Shown: positions 35,201 to 46,198 of the stretch, piece by piece
Position numbering within the stretch: position 1 is the first letter of the stretch
Layout: the number at the start of each line of letters is the position of its first letter
Source: Auricularia sp. M13
Taxonomy: Eukaryota > Basidiomycota > Agaricomycetes > Auriculariales > Auriculariaceae
DNA: 64,000 bases
Assembly: GCA_037042915.1 (NCBI GenBank)
Contig: CM073197.1
Coordinates: 1,736,001 to 1,800,000, forward strand
Reading direction: 5' to 3'
The notes under the pieces: model-generated
Told to the model about the DNA's origin: nothing
Database searches by the model: none
What the model saw: the letters and a program-made list of their open reading frames with translations, nothing else
Position numbers and translations under genes: made by a program

Positions 35201-38200
35201 GATTATCAACCTTTTGTTGATGCTCATGGACAAGACCAAGAGCGAGCGTGGCTTCTCAGGAGCTGGACGGCTCATGACGAAGATCATGCACACGCTCTCT
35301 GAAGTCTACCCGATTAACAGTCGGTTTGTCAACACTGCAGAGTGGGATGACCCAGGTATGCCTTTCATCGACGGCTGATGTCAGTTACTCAAACGATTGG
35401 CAGAGTTCGACGTTGACCACTTCAAGCACTGGGGTCAGATGTACGAAGCCAAAGACGTTAAAATCGAGTGGCATGTACCAAGCAAAGAGGAGATCGACTT
35501 TGTCTTCGAGCTGCTCGACAAGGTCATCACTCCCGCCATGGACGTGATAGACCGGTTGCTTCAAGGACCCGATCAATATTGGGACAACGATTTCTGTCGC
35601 TACATGCACATGATTCGGTCTGCATGGAGCGGCCTGCCCACGCTCTTCAAGGAGCAGATGCCTGAACTCAAAGCGTTCCCCGATGAGTTCGACACCGATA
35701 TCGTGGGCCTGCGCGCCAGGCACCTCGATGTTGAAGCAGGATTCACCCTGACGGACCCCGCGGACCCACGCTATCAGAAGATCGTGGCATTGCGCGCGCG
35801 GTTTGGCGACCTCCTGCATCGCTCATCGGTCTTGCTCCGCCAACAGTCTGTCGACGAGGACCACATCGACCCCGTTCTTGCCCTCATCCGCGCCGTGGAT
35901 GTGCATATGCTCGAGTATGGCATTACTCGTCAAGCCTTCAGCACGTTGACCAAGAACCACGCGTTCGCACGCAAGTGAGTAGTGTTTCTATTTTCAAGCT
36001 GTGTTCTTATTGAGATGCCCATTCTAGCTTGCATCGCGTCTGGAACAAGCAGCGCCATTTCTCGCGCCTCATCTTCTTGAAGAGAGCCCAGGTCTACCAC
36101 TCGGGCCGCGTGTACGTTGCGTCGCTCTATAGGCAGAGGACCCCCGAGATCGATTTGCTCTTGGAAGATCTTGTGGAATTTTCGTTGTCGCCTTACACGC
36201 GGATACGAAGACACGCCCAGGCCGTCTTGACCAATGTCGCATCAGTGAGCTCAGGTAAATCTTCGCCGCAGGTCAATAGCTGACGAAACTCGTTTAGTAC
36301 TATGTTGGCTCAACGCGGTTCATACTGCCGAAATTGTTCGACGCGCTGAAACCTGACACGCCGCCTGACCGGATGAAGGGTGCCCTTTTTGTACTGTCTA
36401 CGAAGCCCATCGGTACGCAAATCGTGATTGACGATGCGCACTGTATTGATTCCTCACCAGCTGCTCATGCACTCTATCGTACGTTGTGACTGCGGGCGCA
36501 TGCAGTTCGCAATCTCTGACTCTGCCACATAGATCGTCATTTCTGTGCGACCTACATCACGAAGTTGCTCGAATGCCAGCACCAGGAAAAGGTATGTCCT
36601 TTTGACGAATTGTTTCTACAGGCTCCCTCTAACCCGTGCGTAGCCGTCCATTCAAAAGATCGTTGCTGGTGTTATCAATGAAGCCATGCCCAACTTCTCG
36701 GAGGAGTCTTTGCAAACGCACAACATGCGCGTAGCGCTTCCTGGGGTGGATGGCGCCATCGCCAACCTGCTGCCGCTGTTCTCACAGAATGCTGTCGATC
36801 CGACCATTCTGAGTGAAGCTCTCGGCAAGACAACGCTTTCTGCAGACGGGCGTGATGCGGCTCACGCTGAGATGGTTAGCTGCCTCTGCCTCGCGCGAAA
36901 CGCCGTACTGATTAGCAATAGATTGCTTCGGTTATTGAGATCGCTCAGCGACCGACAACGCACGTAAGTGATGACGCACGCAGAGTATTTTTGAGAGTAT
37001 TGCTGATAACTTTGTCAAGTGGCGATACTCTCAAGCTGCAGTCAGGATTCTTGCGTCACTTATCAGACGCGACCTGCCAGCTTCTGCAGAATTAGCTAAG
37101 CTCTTCGTGCAAGGCGTTTGCAATGACCACCCCAATATGCGATGGTATTCGCAAAGGTGTGTGAGAACTTGGGCGCTCCTTTGGCTCTTGTAACAGTTGT
37201 CCCTTTTCCAGAGGTCTGGTCCGGTTACTGCATGTGATCAAAATCCGGACGTATGGCAGTTGCAGCGCGGAAGAGCTGTGGTATGACGAATGGCACAATC
37301 CGCTGAGCTTCCGAACGCCTGTTACAGACGGCGATGCCTTCTTGAAGAGCCTTGAGCATGTGGCGGCATCTACGAACGCGCCCGTGCCGTCAGTTGACAT
37401 TTATTTCTGCTCTTTGTGCGCTAATACCAACCGCAGGTTCTTTGTTGACAAACTGGTCACAGGATTCCTGGCTTGGTCAAAAGAAGTGCCCGCGTATAGG
37501 CCGCCGCCCGATTCGGGGCCAGTCTTCTCCTGGGAAAAGGCTTCGTTGCCAGCGCTTGCTGTGATCCACGACAGCATCAGCCAGGATGGATGGTTCGAAA
37601 AGTTGGCTGCATTGTATGGTCAGGAATCGAATCGTGCTTCGAGCAACGGCGACCTTCGAGCGGAGAACATCAGCTTCATCAAGTCCCTCGGTAAGTGCTG
37701 TTCAAAGTATGCCTCTACACGCATTTACAAATGCGCACAGTCAAGATGTTCGAGGGAGAGCACCTTGAAAAGCTTTTAGCAATTTTGGAGCCTCTCTTGA
37801 TGGACATCGATCGGTTCAAGCAGCGCGCTGCCGCTGAAATTGTCGGCGGCATCATGCGCGGTCCGTACATCGTCGCAGTTCTGCGTGTCTTTCTCATCGC
37901 TCCTAGGACTCAAGCATTGGCCGACGGCGAAAGCCAACATCTTCTGGACATGGATGGCGCCGCGTTTGCCTAAGCTTTACGCTCAAATAAAACCTGACAG
38001 TGTGAACTACTGGGAAAGCATATTCAGCGTATGTGTTGCGTTTTCTGCACACGGGCCGATGCTGATGACTCATCCAGGCGCAACTTGCAGATCGTGACCC
38101 CCGCCGAAACGAGGTACTCATACGTTGGATTTTGTCTGTGCCATTAGACTTCAACGGCGAATCGGCCTTTACCAGTAAGTAATCCCCGGTCTCCGTGGTC

Positions 38201-39874
38201 TTGAGATGCTCACGCTTTATAGTGAGCAAGTCGATAGGCCTGATTGGTATTCTTGCCGACATGCTTGCCATCCGAGTAAGTGATTAGGAAAGGTATTTGC
38301 GGCCCAGCTTTAAACCCGTGTAGTTTGAACCGCTTTCCGATCGGTATATTCGAGCGTTCTTCGATAATGCCCACACGCAGTACGCGGAGGTCAGTGAAAA
38401 CTTTCCCTCTTGTTGAAGATGATAACTGATTATTCTCTCAGATCCGCGGCCACATTGCCCAGAATATAGACACCATTTTACGGCTGCAATGGCACCCATC
38501 GTATCCCTCGACGCAAGCGTTCTTGGACGCGTGTCAAAACGACCCGGACCCACTGAAAATTCGCCATGCTCGGTATGATGCGCGTATGAAACAATTCGTG
38601 GAATCCCTGAGCCGTTGGAAACTTGAGCGGCTCCCTCCACCGCGAGTGAATCAATCGACCGTAAGTCAAGCTTTCTCATAGTGCAGGAGGTATCCGTCTT
38701 CTCACCGTATCTTTCAGTACGACAAAGTTGGATTGACGCGTGAGTTTTCTTACGCATGTCAGCGTCCAAAAAGCTGACGAGACGTACGCAGTTCTCCACT
38801 GGCTGTGGATTGCCAGTCATGGCGCCCAAGCACCAATGATTTTCGCATACGTCGTGCCGCTCCTGTTAGTGGTTTTCATACACCATCGGCAGCAGTGCTT
38901 ATGCTACCCGCAGTCCCGAGATTCTGCGCATGTCAGAACTGAACGACAGTTCGGAATTGCAGACGTACAGTTCTGCTGTTCTTTATGTTCTCAGCGCCGT
39001 CACGCCGCCAGTGGAATATATTGAGCTCATCGCGGACTATTTCATAGATGCCGTCCGCTCATCGAGCGTAAGTGGTTGGCGGATATTCCGATTCTTCCAA
39101 GTTGCTGACGGACTTTCGCAGTCGTGGCGCATACGCTTAAACGCGTTGCCGACGCTTGTGGTATTTTACTATCGCAACCTGACGTCGTTTTCCACTCCAT
39201 GCGTACAGCGCATCATGGACCTCCTGCTCGAATGCCTCTTCGATGAGAACGTGGAGGTCCGCGAGATGGCAGCGAAGACACTAGCTGGCATCATTCGGTG
39301 CTCGCAGCGACAAAGCATTTTGCCGTTGAGGGCAAGTCCTCGGGTTTGCTAGTAAATTTCTACTTCTGACTCTTCCCATAGGACAGATTCGTACAGCAGG
39401 CAAAATCGGTTGTGTTGCCCTCTCGGTCCGATCCAGACTATCCCAACGCCATTCGGACTCTGCACGGCGCGATCCTGGGCATCACGAGCTTGATAGAGTC
39501 GTTCCCCTATGCCGTCGAAGGTGAGACAGTTGCCCAGTACAGTGTTTTTGATCTCACATTTTCTCGCAATAGGATGGATGCCGCCTGTACGTTCACTCGC
39601 ATTGCCCACACAATCGTTGGCTCATGTAGTTTGATCCAGCTAACGGAGGTGCTTGCGACGCACACGACCGACCCGCCGCCCATCTCTGCCACCATCCGGA
39701 ACTGTGCGCGTCAGTTCAAAAAGACGCACCAGGACACTTGGCACACAGACCAACTCGCGTTCAACGAAGACGAACTGCAAGCGCTCTCGACAATGCTTTC
39801 TGGCATCTCTTACTGTGAGCATCAGCTGTGAGCTGTGGAACTGCTTTGCTTACACCGCCGATACAGACGCATAG
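32206..39874 (+). CDS. BLM10: BLM10 / PA200 proteasome activator
   Basis: A single giant gene of roughly 30 exons encoding about 2,000 aa of HEAT-like repeats. The first exons are 32206..32519, 32591..32845, 32908..33019, 33078..33348, 33403..33425, 33482..33563, 33625..33803, 33855..33938, 33996..34329; the last is 39867..39874. Blm10 caps the alpha ring of the 20S proteasome in nucleus and cytosol. Family stretches: WLLMRYPITRPVRAGLVKFY, IIRTWADMIQRLLASKPGL, NETHRTTAVLNALSGVCLPL, GGQKHVVPLLELCLPGIDL, DPDYPNAIRTLHGAILGITS, and the C-terminal LSGISYYA. The final YYA is the HbYX-type motif that opens the gate, and its last two codons sit on an 8-nt exon. The exon 33996..34329 is 334 nt although both its ends are phase 0: one extra base sits near 34035, between AIRRAVV and KIMRTPALL. 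Confidence 0.93.
39867..39874 (+). other. 8-nt terminal coding exon of BLM10
   Basis: Donor T|GTGAGC at 39815 and acceptor ATACAG ending at 39866 leave only AC GCA TAG as coding sequence. Joined to the preceding T it gives Tyr-Ala-stop, completing the conserved YYA C-terminus. Without splicing the protein would end CEHQL. Confidence 0.85.
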
Positions 39875-40532
39875 CATATCATAGGCAGGTTGAAGGTCCA
39901 TATCAATTGTATCGCTGCACACAAGTTCTTTTTGTTAGTACTCAATGTAGACGTCACACTCTTGCGTTTTCCAACACACGAAGTTCAATTTTCCAGCTCG
40001 AGACAGTAGAGTGAGAGTGAGAGTGAGAGAGAGGAGACAACGTTCACAATACGCCATAAACATGCATGCTAGACAAGACGCAGACGGCAGGGTTGACGGG
40101 GAGGATGATGGAATAAATCAGCAGAGATTGGAGTACGAGTATGCGTGAGCGGGATAGATAGCAGCGCGATGCCGATGAGCGTGTTCGACATACGCTGTGG
40201 ACAGCGAGGGTCGAGAACGTTGGGTGTGAGGTGTACAAGCGGAGCGACACGAGTAGGGAGACGCGGGAAGCAGCAATTTGGGGGATGTAGCGCGGCATGG
40301 ATCAGCGCTATTCGTGAGACGAGAAAGAGGAAACAATTTGTAGAGGATAAACAGGCAGAAGGGGTCGGGACTGTACCAGGTGTCCTACCCAGGAAAAGAA
40401 ACATGACAGACGCGAGCAGATGGGAAAAGTCAGTGATCCCGGAGAGACCACCGAAAACCATTTTGTCCCAGGCTTTCTTCTATCCCAGCAGATCTCGCGT
40501 CCTTCGTACGTCGTTCCACGACGATTATTTAT
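39875..40532. other. Convergent 3' intergenic region BLM10 / CCCH gene
   Basis: About 660 bp, AT-richer than the flanking genes, holding a GAGAGT microsatellite and presumably the long 3' UTR of the CCCH gene. Short antisense frames only. Confidence 0.5.
40008..40034. repeat. GAGAGT microsatellite
   Basis: About four consecutive (GAGAGT/GAGAGA) units in the intergenic region downstream of BLM10 and of the CCCH gene. Purine-rich on the plus strand. Confidence 0.9.
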
Positions 40533-43116
40533 TTACTGCGCCCACGAGCGGTCGGGGTAGCGGCTCGTCGGAGCAGCAGTGGCGGCCTGCGCCCAAGGCG
40601 ATGTCTCGTTGGGGCCACGTGGGAATGCGCTGAGAGCGGTCAAATGAGGACCGCCCTGCTGCTGCTGTTGTCCACCCTGGTTGCGAGTGGGGCCCCAGTG
40701 GCTGCCACTGGTGGAGCGCGAGTGCCCGTGCGCGGTGGCTGGACCCGCAGGCGCAGGAGCCGTCGCGGAATCGGGCGTGTTGCCCGACGCGAGCGGAGTC
40801 AGGTTTCCGGACAGGGAACGAGACGATTGATGAAGCGAGGTCGTCGACGTGTCAGTGCCACTCAACGATCGCATGTGGCTGGGGGCGCCGTTAGGCTTGC
40901 CCAACTGATTTCAAATGGGCATCATCAGGAAAAGCTCAATCAAGCGACGCAGCAGCCAGTCAGACTCACCCCGAGAACTTCGAGCCTTTGCCTGCCAAAC
41001 TCAGGCCCGGCGGTCGCGGGAGGGGAAGCGCGGCGCGATTCCGTGTTGACGGTCGGAATCGTCTGATTAGAGGCGTATGTTGGGAACGCGCTCTTGTTCT
41101 GCTTGAGAGGAGCACCAGACTCGAGCGCACTTGTGTCGACACGCAGCTGAGCAGCTCCGGGACGACCAAACTGGAACGTCGGAAGGGTCGTTGGGGTGAT
41201 CCCGCCGCTGTCCTCCTCCTTGCGCTTGGCGTTGATGCGGGCTAGGAGCGACTGAGACTGCTCAGGAGCATCCGACTGTGAGTTGGCCGACGGTGCGCGC
41301 TCAGGAGGGCTGGATGTGGCGTTGTTGGCTGCGGGGTGGTCGCTGGCTCTGACGGCGTCCCAGGCGCGGCAGCGCCAGGTCCCGGCAGTTCAGTGTGTAT
41401 GAAGCAGCACCGCTTGCCATAAGGGCAAGATCCGGAAACCCAGAATGTCTGCAATGTGTCAGTTCAGCGACACCGATCATCAACATCAGCAGGGACGCAC
41501 TCTGCAGATCTCGGTCTTGTACTGAGGGACAGTTCAAGAACGTCAGCGACAGCGACGAACCAATCGTGAGAAAAACACACCTTCGGGTGCCTTTGGACCT
41601 TCCTCAGCTCGTCTTCACCGTGGGCGAACTGGCACTTGGGGCCGTATCTGCAAGAGCCTTTTTCCTCCCAGCTGCGGCATAACTCAGTCTTGTAAAGCCC
41701 CAATTTCCTGTTGTTGGCGCTAGGTCCTCCGTTATTATGAAGATCGCCTCCCAGGCCCATGGCGGTGACAGCATTGATATCAACGCCGGGGTACTGCGCT
41801 TGGGCTTGGGCAGTCGCGGCGGCCACGGCAGCGGCAGCATATTGCGGCAGGATACGCGCCATCGCAGCCATGACCTCTTGGTTGTACTGACCATCGGTAG
41901 GCGACGGGTAGAAGCCTGGTGTGCCGGGAAAAGCGCCGGGGAAGGCGAAGGCGTGCGGAGGCAAGACGCCCTGCTGCAGGAGGGCCAGCGTGGCGGCGTC
42001 CCTCAGCGCAGCGGTAGGGTCGCTTGGGGACTGACGGGGAGCGCCGCGCACGGTGCCGACGGGGGAAATGCCAGGCGTCATGTTTAGCGGCGGAGAAAGC
42101 GGTGCGTTAGACGCCTGCTGGGCCTGAGCCTGCGCCTGAGCTTGAGCTGCCTGGGCCGCCTGGACCTGTGCTGCTTGCTGTGCAGCGACATCGAGAAGGT
42201 GCTGCTGCTGGAGCGCCGCGAAGTCGTACATCGGCGGGTGACCGGCGGAGAGCTGAGCAGGGAAACCGTAGGCAGCAGCCGGTGGAGTGAGGGGCATGGG
42301 CGGCAGCCCCAGCGGGACGCCCATGGGATGGAACTGGGGCGGGGCCTGACGCTGACGGTACTGTTGCTGCGGATCGGCGGGCATGGGCAGACCCTGCATG
42401 TTGGGGCCGGCGGCGAGCGCGGCAAGCAGACGAGCGCCGTTCTGGGCTGCGGCCGCGGCAGCAAAGTCAGTAGCGCCCGGGCTGAACGAGTTCCTATTTG
42501 CGCTGTTGTTGCCAGGGTGGGCAGAGTTTTGGCGCTGGCCGTAAAGGCCCTGCTGGCCGTGCGGCTGCTGGGCGGGGTGCAGCTTGCCGTCGTCGCGGGT
42601 GCTGATGTGCATGCCCTCGAGGCGCGAGGCGAGGTCGGCGTCCGCGGGCTTGCTCAGCTTGGGCCCTGGACGAGCCGGGGGATGGGCCTGATGGTGGTGG
42701 GGGTGATGACCACCCTTTGTTGCGCCTGAGGCTGCATCGCCGCCCGTCGAGGACAGACCGCGCGTGTCGTCGGCGGCGGCGTTCGGGTCGGACGACTGGC
42801 CAGCGCCGGGCGTGCCAGTCGGCGTCGGCTTGTGCAGGCCGTTGCTGTTGAGGGTCGAGGGCTGCATTTTGTGTGCGTCGTCAGAGGCGTCCCAGGCTGT
42901 CCGCTGCGGCTCTTCTATCGACGGTCCAGCCAACTGCCAGCGCGAGTGCAGCGAACCTGCAGAGCTGGAAGAAGAGACTAAGAGAGGGGGAACGGCCTCT
43001 TCCAGCTCCGCTGCTTTCGATGTCAGTTCAGCGGGCCCAGCTGCACCGCCCACCGCCGGCCGCGCTCCCGCTGCACTGGCGCTCGTCGCAGACGTCGGAC
43101 TCGTCGGAAGGCTCAT
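40533..43116 (-). CDS. TIS11-type tandem CCCH zinc finger RNA-binding protein
   Basis: Five exons: 41581..43116, 41501..41521, 41354..41448, 40970..41309, 40533..40904; about 787 aa (23 more if the Met at 43185 is used). Two C-x8-C-x5-C-x3-H fingers with the TIS11 lead-in sequences: [20 protein letters not shown] and [20 protein letters not shown], 18 residues apart, as in mammalian TTP/ZFP36, yeast Cth1/Cth2 and S. pombe Zfs1. Such proteins bind AU-rich elements in 3' UTRs and trigger mRNA decay. The long N-terminus is low-complexity (Gln/Ala/Pro, with a His-rich HHPHHHQ), and the C-terminus is Ser/Gln/Pro-rich, ending [10 protein letters not shown] 21-nt exon encodes the start of finger 2. 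The next intron (41310..41353) is only 44 bp but restores phase. Confidence 0.88.
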
Positions 43117-43272
43117 TGCAGATGCTGAGAGATCGCAGGGGCTAGATGAGAACGCGGGGAGAGCACGCAGGCGCACACGGGGCAAAGTCTTTCAATCTAT
43201 GTGCAAACCCATTAAAAGCGGAGGCAGACCCCGTCCCTTGATGGGAACGAGGCTGGCGCGTGTTTAGAGCTA

Positions 43273-44632
43273 CTATATCGAGTCGGAAGCCCTGTAAAAC
43301 TCGCCCAGCCGCGAGCTCGCATACCCAAGGTAATCAAAATCCTCGAAAACGTTCAGCTGGCCCGCCTCAACCTGCTCTCGCGCCTGTACAAGACTCCAGA
43401 CGGCCCACATCCCGTGGCAGGCCGCACTCCACACCCGAACTTGCCCTTCCAGCAGATCCACTCCGGTCTCGCCTCCCAGATACGCGCGGTAGAAGTTGTG
43501 TCGTTCGGATGCGTCCGGGTACGCTTCTGGACGCAGAATGTGCGGCGTGTTGGAGTTGTACGCCGTCGTCCACTCCTGAAAGTGGTTGGCAATGTCGAAC
43601 GCGGCCGGGTTCGGCGCCGAGTACTCAAAGTCCACGACAATGATCTCGGACTGGGTTAGCTGTAGGCGTCACCTGAGCTGAGGGCGCGTCTGGCCTACCT
43701 GGTGGTGCGCCGGCCTGTTCGCCGGTGGCGCGCGTAGTTTGAGCAGGTTACCGTATTGCGCGTCATTATGAGCAAACACCCGCGGGCTGGGTCGATGAGA
43801 CTGTTCCCATGCGTCGACTTTGTCCAGATAGGCCTTCCACGCCGTTTGAAACTTGTCGAGGTCGAGCCCCAGCTCGCGCAGCCGGTCATCCGCCACGAGC
43901 GCAATGACCTCTCGCGCCGGCGGAAGCCACTTTTGCACGTTGTCGACGGCCGCTATGGCCCAGTTTGGACCCACTACAGCCTCGATGTCGACGCGATGCA
44001 TCTCCGCCATGCGCTTGGCAATCCATTCGCTGATCTGAGGCGCGCGCATTTCCTCGGGTGTCAACGCGTCCGAGTCGAAATATTCTTCGAGCCGTCCGTT
44101 CGCGAAGGTCCCATAGATGCGAGGCCCGATACGGTAGCGCGACGAGAGGATATGAAGCATGCGCAGCTCGTCGGGGCGCGAGATGAGGTTGCCGGACGAG
44201 GGCCCGTAGATCCTGAGCAGCACCGTCCGCGTCTGCGGCGAACTGCAGGACACGAAGAACACGGCATTCGTGAGAGAGCCCGAGACCTTGTGTATCTTGA
44301 CGTCGGCAGGCTCGACCTGCGCGCCCGCCCACGACGGCACGACCACGGTTCGTATTATTCGCAGCAGCTCCGCGCAAAACTCGGGTGTCTTGTATCTCCT
44401 GCGGTCGTGTGAGCGCGTCGTCCGAGACAGCAAGCACTCCAACGCCTTGTACACACCGTGCGCTCAGCCGGGCATCGCAATGCTTGAGACCCGTTATCGC
44501 CGTGTGCAGGTGCGGCCGCTCGACGACGGGACTGCCCAGCGGCGTCGCCGGCCGGTCCGAATACAGGCTTCCGATGCTTGAGGAAGAGCTGGAGCGGTGT
44601 ACGAGCACTGGTGCGTCTCCGTTGGGCGACAT
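43273..44632 (-). CDS. CKI1: Choline/ethanolamine kinase
   Basis: Three exons: 44457..44632, 43699..44398, 43273..43650; 417 aa. Phosphorylates choline (or ethanolamine) with ATP, the first step of the CDP-choline (Kennedy) route to phosphatidylcholine. Motifs: VKIHKVSGSLTNAVFFVS (nucleotide-binding loop region), RTVLLRIYGPSSGNLISR, the catalytic Brenner motif VFAHNDAQYGNLLKL (HNDxxxxN), and the choline kinase motif with the Mg-binding Asp, IIVVDFEYSAPNPAAFDIAN. The tail ends YRASDSI. The N-terminus is Ser-rich (VHRSSSSSSIGSLYSD) and probably regulatory. All splice junctions are in phase. Choline versus ethanolamine preference cannot be decided from the motifs. Confidence 0.92.
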
Positions 44633-46198
44633 CGCCGGCTTCTCGCAAAAAATCTGCGAAAAAAGTCTGCGAGCACAGAGCAGAAAGGCAAGGCTATCGA
44701 CCGTTATCATCCTGATTGCAGCGACCCGGATGATGCTTTCGCCCAGCTTGGGCCCATGGCGCGTCGCCGCTACCCTCCTCCTTTAGTCTCCGTGCGCTTG
44801 GGCCTCCTGGGTCGACTGCACTCACGCGCGTGTATGCGGTGTATGTAATTGTTGCATGACCTCCGGCACAATTCTGGCCTGCCGCCTCACCATCGTCACC
44901 AGACCAAGGAAACATCGGCAACCTTTCTGCGACCTCCACCGCCGATCCATGTCTACTCGTGCTGCCGTATCGATGCCTCGCCGACGGCGACTTTAGACTC
45001 GCGTGACCTTGGCCTGAGCGGATCGAATCTCATCGCCATGCGCCTCTGGCCCAATGAAACCGAGCTGGCGGACGCTCAGGCATGGATACGCTGCTCCAAA
45101 CCTCTCAGCCTCGTTGCGCTTCACGGTTCCCCGCTTCGCAGCTCTATCGATGACGATAGCAAGGGATCGACATTGATCCTTATGCTCACCGTCAGGGACT
45201 CTGGTTCTCCGCGCACAGCAATTGCATTGAATGCACGCACCATCCGCGCCTCCTCAATGAGGCGTGCGTACGATCTCATTTCCCCCCTCGAACGTTTGTT
45301 CATCTCATCCTTGTCTTGCCACACACCGCGAAGCATGGGTTTCCCAATCTGATCAGCCCCGACGACGTCCGTGCTTCCCTGACTGAAACAATGCTGAACC
45401 GCCGCCGTCGTCCTAATGCTGGAACAAATATGGACCGGGGCGCTTGGCAATGCAAAACAGACTTCATCTCGTTCGCTAACTCTGACTCATGAACACATGC
45501 AGAATCTGGCCGGCGACACCGTATCGGATTATCGTAACAGTCTGTCAGTCCGTGGAGGCCTGCAACAGGTCTCCGTATGCTTGCTGGAGGTGAAGGATCA
45601 TCATGTTGATGACACGCAACCTTCAAACCCGGGCATTGTACTCTCCCACGACGTGCCGGCTGTCCGTGAGCTGAACAACGAACCGCCGGTGCCACACGAT
45701 CGTCAAACGACAGCTGTCGTCGCAGCTGCCGACGTTTGGGCGCTCTCCGACCTTCCCCACCGTTCGTGCTCACGGATCCACAGCGACCAATCCGGAAGCC
45801 AAAGCACTGGAAATACGACGCTGGCTGTCGTCAATTACTTCCCGCCACACCGCCTCGTCTTTGTCCACATGATATTTACCTGTCGCGCATCGTGGGAGTC
45901 GTCCAAGTTCTGGGATCTGAGCGCAGGGCATCTGCGTTGATGCGCGTCTCAGGGTATCATCAATCAGCACTCAGGGTCCGGCTGCCTGCACTGCACCGAC
46001 TTGCACAGATCTCAGATCACCTTCGCTGTGCGATCCTGGTGCAAGACCACGAGAGAAGATGCAAAGCCTTGATTGCACGGGTCCGCCAGCACCTTGGAGA
46101 TCAAGGTCTACAGATTCAAACTAATTGGCACAACATTCCCTGAAATAAATATGTGCAGCGTGCACAGGAATACAACAGTGGAACAACGACAATATAGT
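44633..46198. other. 1.6-kb stretch without a recognisable gene
   Basis: Lies between the choline kinase start and the permease stop, both minus strand, so it holds the choline kinase promoter and the permease 3' UTR. The longest frames (167 aa at 44849..45352 plus; 174 aa at 45416..45940 plus; 157 aa at 45300..45773 minus) overlap on both strands and show no family motif. Confidence 0.45.

Noticed and set aside
45416-45940. 174-aa plus-strand open frame between choline kinase and the permease
   Set aside because: No family motif, and an open frame of similar length overlaps it on the other strand; likely chance.
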